Shown: positions 22,915-32,066 of the stretch, in pieces
Layout of the letters: each line of letters begins with the position of its first letter
How positions within the stretch are numbered: position 1 is the first letter of the stretch
From: an uncultured Lachnospiraceae bacterium
Lineage (GTDB): Bacteria > Bacillota > Clostridia > Lachnospirales > Lachnospiraceae
Reading direction: 5' to 3'
Assembly (NCBI GenBank): GCA_934343915.1
Contig: CAKRIL010000028.1
Coordinates: 1 to 40,060, forward strand
Length of the DNA: 40,060 nt
The notes under the pieces: generated by a model
What the model was told of the DNA's origin: nothing
Database searches by the model: none
What the model saw: only the letters and a program-made list of their open reading frames with translations
Made by a program: the position numbers and the translations under genes

Positions 22915-23808
22915 ATGACACTGACACAGTTAGAATATTTTTGTACGGTATGCCGCTACCACAGTATTACAAGAGCTGCTGACGCGCTCTATGTCTCACA
23001 GCCGACCATATCCACTTCCATCCGTGACTTGGAAAAGGAATTTCACCTAAAGCTTTTTAACCATGGTAGAAACCGAATCTCCCTCACCAAGGATGGTGAA
23101 GCCTTTTATCAGAAAGCAGAATACCTGTTAAGACAGGCGCAGGAGCTATACACTGATTTTTCCAACATTGACAACAACCGTCATCCGCTGCGTATAGGGA
23201 TTCCTCCTATGATAAGCACCGTATTTTTTCCAAGAGTTACGGATCAGTTTCAGGAACAGTACAATAATATACCAATCCAGCTTTTAGAATACGGTTCTCT
23301 TCGCGCCCGTACTCTTGTTGACAATGAGCAGCTTGATGTTGCAATGGTAAACATGGATTTTTACAATTTGGATAAATACAACAGTTATGTAATGATGGAG
23401 GACAGATATGTCTACTGTGTCTCCAAGACTCACCGTTATGCCGGTGAAAAAGAAATCACAATGGAAATGTTAAAGGATGAACCTATTATTTTGTTCAACA
23501 CAGACTCCGTTCAGACACAGACCGTGATTACCCGGCTTCGTTCTGTCGGACTGACACCGAATGTTCGTATGTATTGCAGTCAGTTGGTCACAGTCCTCAA
23601 TTTTGTCCGCGGAGGTAACTGCGGTGCCTTTTTATACTCGTCCATCGCCTCCAATCCCAGGGATTTCGTAGAAATTCCCGTCACCCCTGAGATTACAAGC
23701 AAGTTCGGCATTATATGGAAAAAGGGTATCTTCGTTCCCGACCGGTTGACCAAGTTCATAAGCTTCATAAAAGACTTTGATGTGACACCTTATCTGCCAA
23801 AGCTTTAA
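22915..23808 (+). CDS. LysR-family regulator of the tartrate operon
   Basis: The protein has 297 residues, the standard LysR length. The N-terminal winged helix is typical (LTQLEYFCTVCRYHSITRAA, then LYVSQPTISTSIRDLEKEF), followed by the two-lobed effector domain. It starts at ATG 22915 after GGGAGG. It is transcribed divergently from the permease-ttdA-ttdB operon with 170 bases between, and two LysR boxes lie in the gap. It should therefore be the TtdR-like activator responding to tartrate or a related acid. The effector is inferred. Confidence 0.92.
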   Translation: MTLTQLEYFCTVCRYHSITRAADALYVSQPTISTSIRDLEKEFHLKLFNHGRNRISLTKDGEAFYQKAEYLLRQAQELYTDFSNIDNNRHPLRIGIPPMISTVFFPRVTDQFQEQYNNIPIQLLEYGSLRARTLVDNEQLDVAMVNMDFYNLDKYNSYVMMEDRYVYCVSKTHRYAGEKEITMEMLKDEPIILFNTDSVQTQTVITRLRSVGLTPNVRMYCSQLVTVLNFVRGGNCGAFLYSSIASNPRDFVEIPVTPEITSKFGIIWKKGIFVPDRLTKFISFIKDFDVTPYLPKL

Positions 23809-23832
23809 AGAGAAGGCTGCCTTCTGCAGCTC

Positions 23833-24486
23833 TCACATATCCACCGCCTCGAACCTTCTGACGCTCGCCCTGCAGGACATTACGGCAGTCAAAGCATACA
23901 CAATCACGGCAACGGCTAAAATCGCCCACATTCTTCCATCCGCAATTGCATTCGTATTATTGAGAAACTCAAGTCCCGGGATGTGATGCAGTGTCTCGGC
24001 AAGCGTTATAATAAGAAATCCGGCAACAGAAAAGAACAGGAACGGTCTGCCGTACTTATACGCTGTTTTGAAAAATCCGCCGACGAATATGCAGTTAAAC
24101 AGCGCAAACACAATGAGATTTCCCGCCAGATAGAACTGATTTGCATTCATCATTGCATTATTAACATACGGAGCCGCGTCCGCCATCGCCGTCATGCGGA
24201 TAAGCGTGAGTACCACCATAAATGCAAAGGCAGTCATCTGAATCATCACTGTGAAGCCGTACTTTGCTTTTACGGTATCCGTCTTTTTTATCGGAAGCAG
24301 TACCGTGTACAGAATGTCGTTGTTCGTACAGGCATTCTGAAAGGACTGAAACAGCCCAAAGCAGACAAAGAATGCCCCCACAAGTATCGGATAACCCGGA
24401 ATCATCGCCATAGCCGCAAACAATATAAAAATAAATGAAATCGGAGAAGCCGCAAGCTTAATCTCCTTACGCATCAATTCTCTCAT
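23833..24486 (-). CDS. ABC-2-type transporter permease
   Basis: The 217-residue protein has about six hydrophobic helices and no periplasmic domain, as in small ABC-2 exporters. ATG 24486 is preferred because AGGAGG is seven bases upstream; it lies inside the last 20 bases of the ATPase gene, so the two are translationally coupled. The earlier TTG at 24504 has no ribosome-binding site. It is probably half of a homodimeric channel working with the ATPase. The cargo is unknown. It is the last gene of the XRE-AbrB / ATPase / permease operon and convergent with the LysR gene. Confidence 0.85.
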   Translation of the reverse strand: MRELMRKEIKLAASPISFIFILFAAMAMIPGYPILVGAFFVCFGLFQSFQNACTNNDILYTVLLPIKKTDTVKAKYGFTVMIQMTAFAFMVVLTLIRMTAMADAAPYVNNAMMNANQFYLAGNLIVFALFNCIFVGGFFKTAYKYGRPFLFFSVAGFLIITLAETLHHIPGLEFLNNTNAIADGRMWAILAVAVIVYALTAVMSCRASVRRFEAVDM

Positions 24487-25210
24487 GAAGTGCCTCCTTC
24501 TCAAAATGAATCATAATCTCCTCAAGGTTCTCCCCGATTCCCTGCTCCTTACACTGCCGTATGTAATCATCCATGCGTCCGGAATATTCCAATTTCCCCT
24601 TACGGATGTATGTGATTGCATCCGCACATTTGTCCAAGTCGGAGGTAATATGAGTGGAAAACAGGATTGCCACGCCATCCCTCGCAAGATACTTGAATAT
24701 CTCCAACAGTTCATCCCTCGACACGGGGTCAAGTCCGCTGGTCGGCTCATCGAGAATAAGCAGCTTCGCACCGTGCGACAACGCTATCGCAAGATTTAAC
24801 TTTACCCTCATTCCCTCAGATAGCTGCGCCGGAGTCTTATCCTCATCGAGCTCAAATATATCCATATATTTGCGGTAAAGTATGTCATCCCATCCCTTGT
24901 AGAACTTTTTTGTAACACCCACAATGTCGCGGATTTTTTTCTTTTTGTAGTAGTCCACGGCACCGCCCGCATACCCTGTCTGCTCCTTGATTTCAGCCTC
25001 ATTCTCCCTGAAATTTTTTCCGAAATACATGATTTCACCGTCGGAGATATGAATCAGATTCAAAACCGACTTAATCGTTGTTGTCTTTCCGGCACCGTTA
25101 CGTCCGATTAACCCCATAATCATTCCGCTCCCGATTTCAAACGAAATATCCTCCAATGTGAATTTCCCATACTCTTTTTTCAGATGCTTTACAGACAATA
25201 CCGTACTCAT
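24467..25210 (-). CDS. ABC transporter ATP-binding protein
   Basis: The 247 residues carry Walker A GLIGRNGAGKTTT (about 33-45), a signature motif altered to LSEGM instead of LSGGQ, Walker B KLLILDEPTSGLD, and the switch His in FSTHITSD. The LSEG variant is common in two-component exporters of this BcrA/EcfA-like group. It starts at ATG 25210, overlapping the XRE-AbrB stop by four bases, and overlaps the permease start. It energises the ABC-2 permease downstream. A GntR is often found in front of such pairs; here it is an XRE-AbrB protein. Confidence 0.92.
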   Translation of the reverse strand: MSTVLSVKHLKKEYGKFTLEDISFEIGSGMIMGLIGRNGAGKTTTIKSVLNLIHISDGEIMYFGKNFRENEAEIKEQTGYAGGAVDYYKKKKIRDIVGVTKKFYKGWDDILYRKYMDIFELDEDKTPAQLSEGMRVKLNLAIALSHGAKLLILDEPTSGLDPVSRDELLEIFKYLARDGVAILFSTHITSDLDKCADAITYIRKGKLEYSGRMDDYIRQCKEQGIGENLEEIMIHFEKEALHERIDA

Positions 25211-25632
25211 TTATTTTTTCCCTCCCCAGCCATATTTAACATATTCAAAAGCCCGGCTTCCTTTATGATGGCAATTCCCTGCCCCTCATCTCCGAGAACA
25301 ATAAGGTTATCCCCCGGCTGAATGTCAAAAATCTTTCTTGCCCGCGCCGGAATCACAATCTGTCCCTTGTCACCAACCTTGACCATTCCGAACATGTGCT
25401 TGCCCTTCGGCGGAACCCCAAGCCCTTCATTCTCCGCCGGATTATAGTTGACCAGATCATCAAGCGACACACCGAATACATCCGCTATCGCCATTGCCTT
25501 GTCAATGTCCGGAACGGATTCGCCCGTCTCATACTTTGAAAGTGTCTGTCTGCTGACACCTACCTTTTCCGCAAGCTCCTCCTGCGACATATTTTTGAGT
25601 TTCCGCAATGCAATCAAATTCTCACAAAGCAT
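25207..25632 (-). CDS. XRE helix-turn-helix / AbrB (SpoVT-like) double DNA-binding regulator
   Basis: The 141 residues combine an XRE domain (residues 1-62, MSQEELAEKVGVSRQTLSKY) with a swapped-hairpin AbrB domain (about 80-125, VKVGDKGQIVIPARARKIFDIQPGD). Both domains bind DNA, so a tetrameric or two-site operator is plausible. It is the first gene of the operon with an ABC ATPase and permease, coupled by an ATGA overlap, and probably regulates that operon. It may also be a transition-state-type global regulator. A ribosome-binding site (GGAAG) precedes ATG 25632. Confidence 0.9.
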   Translation of the reverse strand: MLCENLIALRKLKNMSQEELAEKVGVSRQTLSKYETGESVPDIDKAMAIADVFGVSLDDLVNYNPAENEGLGVPPKGKHMFGMVKVGDKGQIVIPARARKIFDIQPGDNLIVLGDEGQGIAIIKEAGLLNMLNMAGEGKNK

Positions 25633-25696
25633 AATCTTCCATCTCTCCTCTCATTCTTATATTTCTCACCTTTGCTCCTTTTCTTAACATTATAAT

Positions 25697-25733
25697 AAAA
25701 AAAAGAACAGCAGATGTCCACCTGCTATTCTTT
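25697..25733 (-). terminator. Rho-independent terminator between two minus-strand operons
   Basis: AAAGAACAGCAG (25702-25713) pairs with CTGCTATTCTTT (25722-25733) with one mismatch. On the minus strand it is followed by eight T (25697-25704). It ends the transcript of the gene at 25808-26377. Confidence 0.85.
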
Positions 25734-25807
25734 ACATTATTGTGCATATTTTGTTAAATATTGTTGCATCATCATTGTTCCATATACATTCTGCTGCTGA
25801 GGTACTT

Positions 25808-26377
25808 TTATACTTTATTCAAAAAGTGCACTCGATTAGGATACAGCTCACTGAATACTTCCACCGCCGCCCTCTGAAGAGGCTCAAACTCCTTGTCCAT
25901 TCTAAGAATATGCGGAGCTTCATAAGCGAATTTGCTCACCTGTTCTGCAAGCTTTCCGGCGATGCTCTCCTCTGACAACTGTCCCATTCCGAAAATTACG
26001 GAAGTAAATCCCCGCCCGCCGGCACTTATTTCCATATACCTTCTGCAGGTATTTTTCAGCTCCGACATAATTATCTCCTGCTCCATCCCGCTTCTTTTCC
26101 TGAATTCATACAGCTTAAGCCCCATAAGTGCTTCTATGGCAAGCTTTTTCTTCCTGCCTCCTGGATCCAGCCTGTCGCTGTCAGCAATATACTTCAAATT
26201 CATCAGATATCCGACAAACGCATCACTTTTAGGCTTTCCCTTGCCGTATCTGGCTGTCCAGAGCTGGTGGCGGAGCTGTCCATCCTCACTCTGCGTATCA
26301 CGGCTGTTCTCTTCAAGTATCCGCTGTCTCTTTACAGGATCCGGCTCCGCATAATAGCTGTTCAACCATTCTTCCAT
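25808..26377 (-). CDS. Conserved protein of unknown function (possibly DUF6553)
   Basis: The 189-residue protein is soluble, with no signal peptide or membrane helix. It is rich in charged helices: it begins MEEWLNSYYAEPDPVKRQRILEE-type (helical, acidic/basic alternation) and ends YPNRVHFLNKV. Conserved-looking features include WTARYGKG and a Gly-rich turn GGRGFTSVIFGMG. From memory it resembles a Lachnospiraceae-restricted family listed as DUF6553; that label is tentative. It follows the accessory binding-protein gene by 93 bases with no terminator between, so it may be the last gene of the YesN/YesM operon. Its function is unknown. Confidence 0.7.
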   Translation of the reverse strand: MEEWLNSYYAEPDPVKRQRILEENSRDTQSEDGQLRHQLWTARYGKGKPKSDAFVGYLMNLKYIADSDRLDPGGRKKKLAIEALMGLKLYEFRKRSGMEQEIIMSELKNTCRRYMEISAGGRGFTSVIFGMGQLSEESIAGKLAEQVSKFAYEAPHILRMDKEFEPLQRAAVEVFSELYPNRVHFLNKV

Positions 26378-26470
26378 CTCTGATTTCCTCTCTTATTTTC
26401 TATTTTATTTCCTATCTCATTTTCCTTATGATTTCCTCTCTACTGCCTTGTCAGCATATCCTGATAACCC

Positions 26471-27508
26471 TTACTTAAAAAACTCATCGACATTTTCTGC
26501 CGTAACCTTATGATATGGCAGAAAAATATACCGCTCGTTTTCAAAATCATAATCCGCCAAGGCTTTTCCCTGAAATAAATTCAATGCAAGACCGGAAATC
26601 ATCATTGCCTGTCCTTCCTTGTCATTATATACCGTGCCTTGAATAGTGCCATCTTTAACAGCTTCAAGAGCACTGTCAAGCCCATCGATTCCGAGGATGA
26701 CCGGGCGGCTGTCCTGTGGATACCCCAATGCATCGTATGCTGCAACTGCCCCCAGTGCCATCTCATCATTATTAGAAATCACAAGTTCAATCTCCGCACC
26801 ATACCGGTTAATAAGCCGGGTCATTTTATTTTCAGCCTGACCACGATTCCAGTTAGCGAATTGATAGCTGAGCTTCTCAAGGATTATGCCCTCATTCTGA
26901 ATAGTGCTTACCACACTGTCGGTTCTCATAATGGCATCCTGATGACCGGCTTCCCCTTCAAGCAGGACATATTGAATCTTACCATCACTGTTGCGGTCTG
27001 CAGCATAATCCCCACATATAACCTCCGCTGCGATTTCTCCCTGCAGCGTACCGGATTGCGCTGCGTCTCCTCCGACATAGTACAGCTTATCCCATTGCAT
27101 TATATCCTCATATACCGGCTCACGATTAAAGAAAATAACAGGTATATTCTGCTGCTTTGCCATTTTAATTATATTTGAAGGCTCCGTCCGGTCAACCAGA
27201 TCGATAATCAGTATATCACAGCCGGCATCAATCACCTCTCCAACAACCTTGTCCTGAATATCCTGATCATTTTTGCCATCACGAACCGTCATTGTTATCT
27301 TAAAAGAATCCGACTCATATTTTTCAAAATTTTCCTTCATACATTCCGTCAACGCATTGATAAAGGGGTCATCCTGCGTGTACAGCACAACACCAACCCT
27401 CATAATATTCCTGTTTACACCACTATCCTTGTGACAGCCCGTCGTACACAGTAAAAGACATAATATAATAACCTTTATTATCCGCTTATTGTTCACTCTA
27501 ATCTCCAT
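26471..27508 (-). CDS. MglB-like sugar-binding lipoprotein, canonical order, accessory to the two-component system
   Basis: The 345 residues start with a signal peptide and lipobox (TTGC, Cys25). A complete periplasmic-binding fold follows in the usual order: RVGVVLYTQDDPF (strand 1), LIIDLVDR, PVIFFNREP, KLYYVGGD, the EF-hand-like calcium loop DRNSDGKIQ, GHQDAIMR, VISNNDEMALGA and GIDGLDSA. These match galactose/glucose-binding MglB. A GTG start at 27496 with GGAG six bases upstream is an alternative to ATG 27508. It is encoded at the end of the response-regulator / kinase operon, not with mglAC, so it is more likely to present sugar to the sensor than to feed transport (inference). Confidence 0.87.
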   Translation of the reverse strand: MEIRVNNKRIIKVIILCLLLCTTGCHKDSGVNRNIMRVGVVLYTQDDPFINALTECMKENFEKYESDSFKITMTVRDGKNDQDIQDKVVGEVIDAGCDILIIDLVDRTEPSNIIKMAKQQNIPVIFFNREPVYEDIMQWDKLYYVGGDAAQSGTLQGEIAAEVICGDYAADRNSDGKIQYVLLEGEAGHQDAIMRTDSVVSTIQNEGIILEKLSYQFANWNRGQAENKMTRLINRYGAEIELVISNNDEMALGAVAAYDALGYPQDSRPVILGIDGLDSALEAVKDGTIQGTVYNDKEGQAMMISGLALNLFQGKALADYDFENERYIFLPYHKVTAENVDEFFK

Positions 27509-27526
27509 TTCCCATTCATACCGGTC

Positions 27527-28504
27527 TCAATCATAGGTATAGAGGAACCTCTGTACATCTTCACGGAAAATATCTTCCTTGTGAATCAGCCTATAATCAA
27601 CCACATGGTCCTGAATGGTATATAAACGCTTGTTCAACGCGTGGGAAATTTCCAAAATGCTCTTATATCCCATGCTGTAGCCATCAACCAAAATAAGCCC
27701 GTCAATTACGGAATCGTCCAGATAATACACACACTTCATGCTGTTTCCTATTCCATAGAGCTTCGTCCCGGTTCCTTCTTTTCCTGCATACATCGCTGCT
27801 GCCTGCTCCAGTGCATTCGTGTCGAGCACAATCAGATAATCCACAGGCTTTTGCTGTCTGAGCTCTTCAGTAATTGACCTACCATGAGCCACACCTATAT
27901 CATAGGCTATCTCACAGCCTGTGTCTGACAGTGCATCAAGCAGTCCCTGCTTGCAATCAACGGCATATTCCGTCCCGGCAAGCCCGCTTACAATTCCCAC
28001 ACTCATTCCGTCAACACTATTTCTGCTTATCAGATCCTCTCCCAGCGCATAGCCCATGGAATAATTATCAGGCATGATAACCGGAAGCCCGGTGTGCTTC
28101 GATTGTCTTTTCTGTCCGGCATTCCCCAGAACATCATTGGCTACCAGTATAACCGGCTTCTGTGTACGCAGCTCCTTTAGCACCGTCTCTGTGTCATTCC
28201 CCGGTGCCGCCTGAATGATAAAAGCATCCACCTGATTATCAAGCTGCTCATATATCAGACCTCTCTCATCCTGTGCATTCTCAATCTCATCCGTATTACA
28301 GATAATAAGATGTATATTCTGTATTCTTGCCGCCTGCTTGACACCGTTGAAAAAAGAATCCCATTTTTCATCACCTGATTTTTCAACGATAACCGCTACC
28401 CGCTTCTGAGGTCTTTCGTCCGCAAAAATCTGTCGTACACACAGCAGCAGCAATATGGCAAGGCATATTTCAGACAGCAGAAAGGTAGTTTTAGGTTTTG
28501 TCAT
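27527..28504 (-). CDS. Membrane-anchored periplasmic sugar-binding protein (sensor partner)
   Basis: With ATG 28504 (GAGGGTGA upstream) the protein has 325 residues. An N-terminal hydrophobic segment (about 10-28) lacks a lipobox, so it is a signal anchor or cleaved signal. It is followed by a type I periplasmic-binding fold (VAVIVEKSGDEKWDSFFNGV, DAFIIQAAP, PVILVANDV, GIVSGLAGTEYA, LIVLDTNALEQAA). The start lies inside the 3' end of the kinase gene (14-bp overlap), indicating tight coupling. In C. beijerinckii a similar protein (XylFII) is the sugar sensor of a LytS/YesN system, so a sensing role for the kinase is the best model here. Confidence 0.8.
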   Translation of the reverse strand: MTKPKTTFLLSEICLAILLLLCVRQIFADERPQKRVAVIVEKSGDEKWDSFFNGVKQAARIQNIHLIICNTDEIENAQDERGLIYEQLDNQVDAFIIQAAPGNDTETVLKELRTQKPVILVANDVLGNAGQKRQSKHTGLPVIMPDNYSMGYALGEDLISRNSVDGMSVGIVSGLAGTEYAVDCKQGLLDALSDTGCEIAYDIGVAHGRSITEELRQQKPVDYLIVLDTNALEQAAAMYAGKEGTGTKLYGIGNSMKCVYYLDDSVIDGLILVDGYSMGYKSILEISHALNKRLYTIQDHVVDYRLIHKEDIFREDVQRFLYTYD

Positions 28505-30323
28505 AGTCACCCTCATTTCCGGGCTTTTTAACCCCATTCTCCAAAAGCTCACAATTTTCTTCGGTATACGGAACCGCCGGCAGATGAATTGTTACCGTAG
28601 TTCCCTCATCAGGTTCGCTCTCGACAATAAGACCGTACTTCACACCGAACATCAGTTGAATACGCGTGTGTACATTAATCAGTCCTACTCCGCAGCCGTG
28701 CTTTGGCACCTTCTGATTATCAGACAAAATGTTTCTCACATCCTCACGTCTCATTCCCATTCCGTTGTCCGATACTGCCAGATATATATCATTGTCGTTC
28801 TTCCAGCCCCTGACCAGGATTCTCGGATTATCGTCAGCATCCATATTTCCCACACCATAGTATATAGCATTTTCAAGAATCGGCTGCATAATAAGCTTGA
28901 CCGTGCAGAAATGATAGATTTCCTCCGAGACATCATACTCCGTCACAAAGCGCTCCTTATAGCGGTACTTCTGTATATTCATATAGTTCTTGCAATGCTT
29001 CAGCTCATCTTCAATACATATAATTGTCCTTCCGTTTGACAGGCTTATGCGGAAAAGCCTGGCAAGCTCCGAAATCATAAACACCGCATCCTTATTTTTG
29101 CCGCCTTCAACCATCCAGGTAATCGACTCCAAAGTATTATAAAGAAAATGCGGATTAATCTGGCTTTGCAGTGCCGCCAGCTCACTCCTTCTGCGCTTAT
29201 TCTGCTGGGCAACAATCTCCGTCATCAGATGTTCAATCTCCTCATAGGACTTCTGGACAGAGTTTCCCAAATGCCTGATTTCGTATGAACCCCCGATATA
29301 AATATCCGGCTTTTCACCGGCCTCATATGCCGTCACAGATGCGTCCAGCTTGATAATAGGACTGGAAATCTTCCTCGAGACAACCCTGTTGACCACAAGC
29401 AGCATCATGATAAGCATGATAACAATAATTACCATGTACATACGGAACTGCTTGACACTGTCCGTCCTGACATCCTGAAGAACAACTCCCACCAGCTTCC
29501 AGCCGGTATAAGAAATAGTGCTTACAATAACCGTTCGTTTTCCGCCGTCAGGACTGAGCTGATTCCGGTATACACCATCCTCGCTGCCACATGGAATACC
29601 CAAATCCTCACAGAACATACCATTGCTGATTTCATTCAAATAGGGGTGGTAAATGAGATTTCCATCTCCGTCACATATATAATAATAATGCTCCCTGCTC
29701 TTATAATTAATACGGCTGAACAGCTTCTCAATAAAGGAATACTTCATATCCACCAGCAATATTCCATTTTCCGGACGGTCTCCGGCTATATAATCAACCG
29801 CCTGGCTTAAGGAAATAACCCGGTAATATCGTTTTGCATCATCCTGAAACAGATTCTGTATATGCGGTGCGGAAAAATGTATATTGGCAACCTTCTCTGT
29901 TGCACGCTGAAACCATGACTGCCTGACAACATCAATGCCCTCCTTCTGAAGAGTAACCGGCTCTGCCACTATCAGCTTTCCTTCCATATCATAAAGCGCA
30001 ATGCTCTGTATTTTGTCCTTATCCGCTTCATAAATCAGGCTGAGCTGCTGGTTAAACTCAGGATCGGAAACATCAAACACCTGTATAATATTATAATTTA
30101 CGGTATTGGTAATCTGTCTCATGCTCTTGAGGTATTGCTCAATTGAGTTGACCATAGTATCCATCATGTTCTGTGTACTGCTGACATCATTATGCCGCAT
30201 TGCGGTTTCATACCGGTTATAGAGCAGCAGACCAATGGATATTGAAATGATCACCGTCATAAGTGACAGCACCGTCATAATAACAGATTGTATATCCAGC
30301 ACTTTTCTTTTCTTTTTTATCAT
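28491..30323 (-). CDS. YesM/LytS-type sensor histidine kinase
   Basis: The 610 residues run: membrane helix (about 12-33), extracytoplasmic Cache-type sensor domain (about 35-290), second helix (about 295-317), HAMP region, His-kinase domain with QSQINPHFLYNTL (His392), and HATPase with N-box ILENAIYYG, DNGMGM and GVGLINVHTRIQ. It autophosphorylates on His392 and passes phosphate to the response regulator, whose stop overlaps this start by four bases. The binding-protein gene downstream overlaps its end. It likely monitors galactose-type sugars, given the mgl operon next door (inference). Confidence 0.92.
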   Translation of the reverse strand: MIKKKRKVLDIQSVIMTVLSLMTVIISISIGLLLYNRYETAMRHNDVSSTQNMMDTMVNSIEQYLKSMRQITNTVNYNIIQVFDVSDPEFNQQLSLIYEADKDKIQSIALYDMEGKLIVAEPVTLQKEGIDVVRQSWFQRATEKVANIHFSAPHIQNLFQDDAKRYYRVISLSQAVDYIAGDRPENGILLVDMKYSFIEKLFSRINYKSREHYYYICDGDGNLIYHPYLNEISNGMFCEDLGIPCGSEDGVYRNQLSPDGGKRTVIVSTISYTGWKLVGVVLQDVRTDSVKQFRMYMVIIVIMLIMMLLVVNRVVSRKISSPIIKLDASVTAYEAGEKPDIYIGGSYEIRHLGNSVQKSYEEIEHLMTEIVAQQNKRRRSELAALQSQINPHFLYNTLESITWMVEGGKNKDAVFMISELARLFRISLSNGRTIICIEDELKHCKNYMNIQKYRYKERFVTEYDVSEEIYHFCTVKLIMQPILENAIYYGVGNMDADDNPRILVRGWKNDNDIYLAVSDNGMGMRREDVRNILSDNQKVPKHGCGVGLINVHTRIQLMFGVKYGLIVESEPDEGTTVTIHLPAVPYTEENCELLENGVKKPGNEGDYDKT

Positions 30324-31930
30324 ACCTGTTTTCCTATATGCTCCATACGATATTTAGACGGAGACATCCCGTATCTGCGCTTAAAGACATAGCTGAAATA
30401 ATTGGCGTCTTCGTAACCTACATGCTCTGCAATTTCATAGCTTTTCTCATCTGTTTCCAGCAGCAGCCGTACAGCCTGCTGCATTCTGTAATCCGTCAGA
30501 TATGTTATAAACGAACTGCCTGATTCCTTTTTAAACATTGATGAAAAGTAGGAATTTGATACTCCAAGCTTAGAGCACACCGTATCCAATGACAAGTCCG
30601 TCTCTGAATAGCAGTCACGAACTATGTTTTTTGCCTCTTCAATCAGATAACACAATGAGGATTTCCTGGCATTTTTAAGTTCCTCCGAAATCGACAATGC
30701 TACTCTCACAAGCCAGTCCGACAATGCACTTTCATCCATTCTGGTAATCTCTTCATAATCTGTTTTAATATTTCCTGCATGATCTTCAAATTTCATATGA
30801 TTATTTCCGCAGAAGCGGTACAGATTTCCCACAATCTCCATGACGGTAAAATTATGCTGCGCGATTGTTTTGGCACTATCTTTAAGCTTCTTTACCAGCA
30901 GCCGGACCGCACGCTCAACATCCTCGCGCACACCAATGCGTATTGCCTTGAATACGGCATTCATATCAATATCCTCAAGCTGCATCGAAACATCCTGCCC
31001 CTTCGGCGTTATATCCTCAATATTGATAGAGCGGCCGGCTCCATAAATTACCCGATAGGAAAGTGCCTCTCTCGCACCCTCATAGGAGAGCTTTACGGAC
31101 AGCAGCTCCCCATATACCTTGCCGATTCCTACGGTTACAACTGCCCCCAAAAAGCGTTCTGCCCATCTGCAGAACCGGTCGCTGTCATCCGTAAGCCTCT
31201 TAATGCTGTCCTCACTCTCAAGATTAAAAATCAGGACAATGTTACCAAGATAAGTAAAATATCTGTAATCCCATCTGGCTCTCAGCCTCTCCTGAACCTC
31301 ACGCTGCACCGACATGGAAAGCAGCAACGGGGACATGCCATCCGGAACATGATTCTGCGATGTATGCATGACTGCACAGCAGTAATAAGGTCCCGGCAGC
31401 GAAATCTTATAATCACTCAGGAATTTGCTGATATCGCCTTCAAGAATACGTCCCTCAATAAGCGAACAGAAAAAATTAACACGCAGCGCAGGAAGGGAAT
31501 CTGCATAATACTGCTCCAGCTTGATAACATTAAGTTTCTCTTCTCTTTCCTTATCGAGAACACTTTTAAGGCGGCTCAGACACTCTGAAAGCTCATTGGC
31601 ATTGACAGGCTTTAAAATGTATTCATCAATCTCAAGATGAACCGCTTCCTTGGCATATTCGAATTCATCAAAGCCGGTCAGAATCAGAATACGCACTCCC
31701 GGATTTTCCTGCTTCATATAGCGTGCCAGCTCCAGTCCGTTCATATATGGCATTTTAATATCCGTAATTACCACATCAGGCTGTACCTTTTCTGATATTT
31801 CAAGTGCCTTAACGCCATTCTGAGCCTTCCCTGTTACCTCAAATCCAAGCTCCTCCCAATTGATTCTCTCCTCAATCATATTGGCAACTTCTTCCTCATC
31901 ATCTACAAGAAGCACTTTATACTTAAGCAT
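30320..31930 (-). CDS. YesN-type response regulator with AraC DNA-binding domain
   Basis: The 536 residues comprise a receiver domain (residues 3-120: LLVDDEEEVANMI, phosphoacceptor Asp57 in VVITDIKMPYMNG, Lys in YILKPVN), a long helical linker (about 130-420) and a C-terminal AraC-type double helix-turn-helix (about 430-536: SNSYFSSMFKKESGSSFITYL, then SYEIAEHVGYEDANYFSYVFKRRYGMSPSKYR). It is the first gene of the sensor operon, starting after GGAGG, and the mgl terminator lies just upstream. The probable target is the mglB promoter, which has a good -10 but a poor -35 box and so needs an activator (inference). Confidence 0.93.
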   Translation of the reverse strand: MLKYKVLLVDDEEEVANMIEERINWEELGFEVTGKAQNGVKALEISEKVQPDVVITDIKMPYMNGLELARYMKQENPGVRILILTGFDEFEYAKEAVHLEIDEYILKPVNANELSECLSRLKSVLDKEREEKLNVIKLEQYYADSLPALRVNFFCSLIEGRILEGDISKFLSDYKISLPGPYYCCAVMHTSQNHVPDGMSPLLLSMSVQREVQERLRARWDYRYFTYLGNIVLIFNLESEDSIKRLTDDSDRFCRWAERFLGAVVTVGIGKVYGELLSVKLSYEGAREALSYRVIYGAGRSINIEDITPKGQDVSMQLEDIDMNAVFKAIRIGVREDVERAVRLLVKKLKDSAKTIAQHNFTVMEIVGNLYRFCGNNHMKFEDHAGNIKTDYEEITRMDESALSDWLVRVALSISEELKNARKSSLCYLIEEAKNIVRDCYSETDLSLDTVCSKLGVSNSYFSSMFKKESGSSFITYLTDYRMQQAVRLLLETDEKSYEIAEHVGYEDANYFSYVFKRRYGMSPSKYRMEHIGKQV

Positions 31931-31971
31931 CTATATCCTCCATGTTTGATAAGCTTTCTTTCTGCATTTAC

Positions 31972-32014
31972 AAAAATGGCACGAATTAACCAATAACCGA
32001 TTCGTGCCATTTTT
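31972..32014 (-). terminator. Terminator of the mgl operon
   Basis: AAAAATGGCACGAAT (31972-31986) is the exact complement of 32000-32014, with a 13-base loop. T runs occur on both strands. It separates mglC from the response-regulator gene. Confidence 0.9.
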
Positions 32015-32066
32015 TCTTTATTATACTCTTTTTTCCACCAAAATCCTACTATATCACGGTTTTTTT

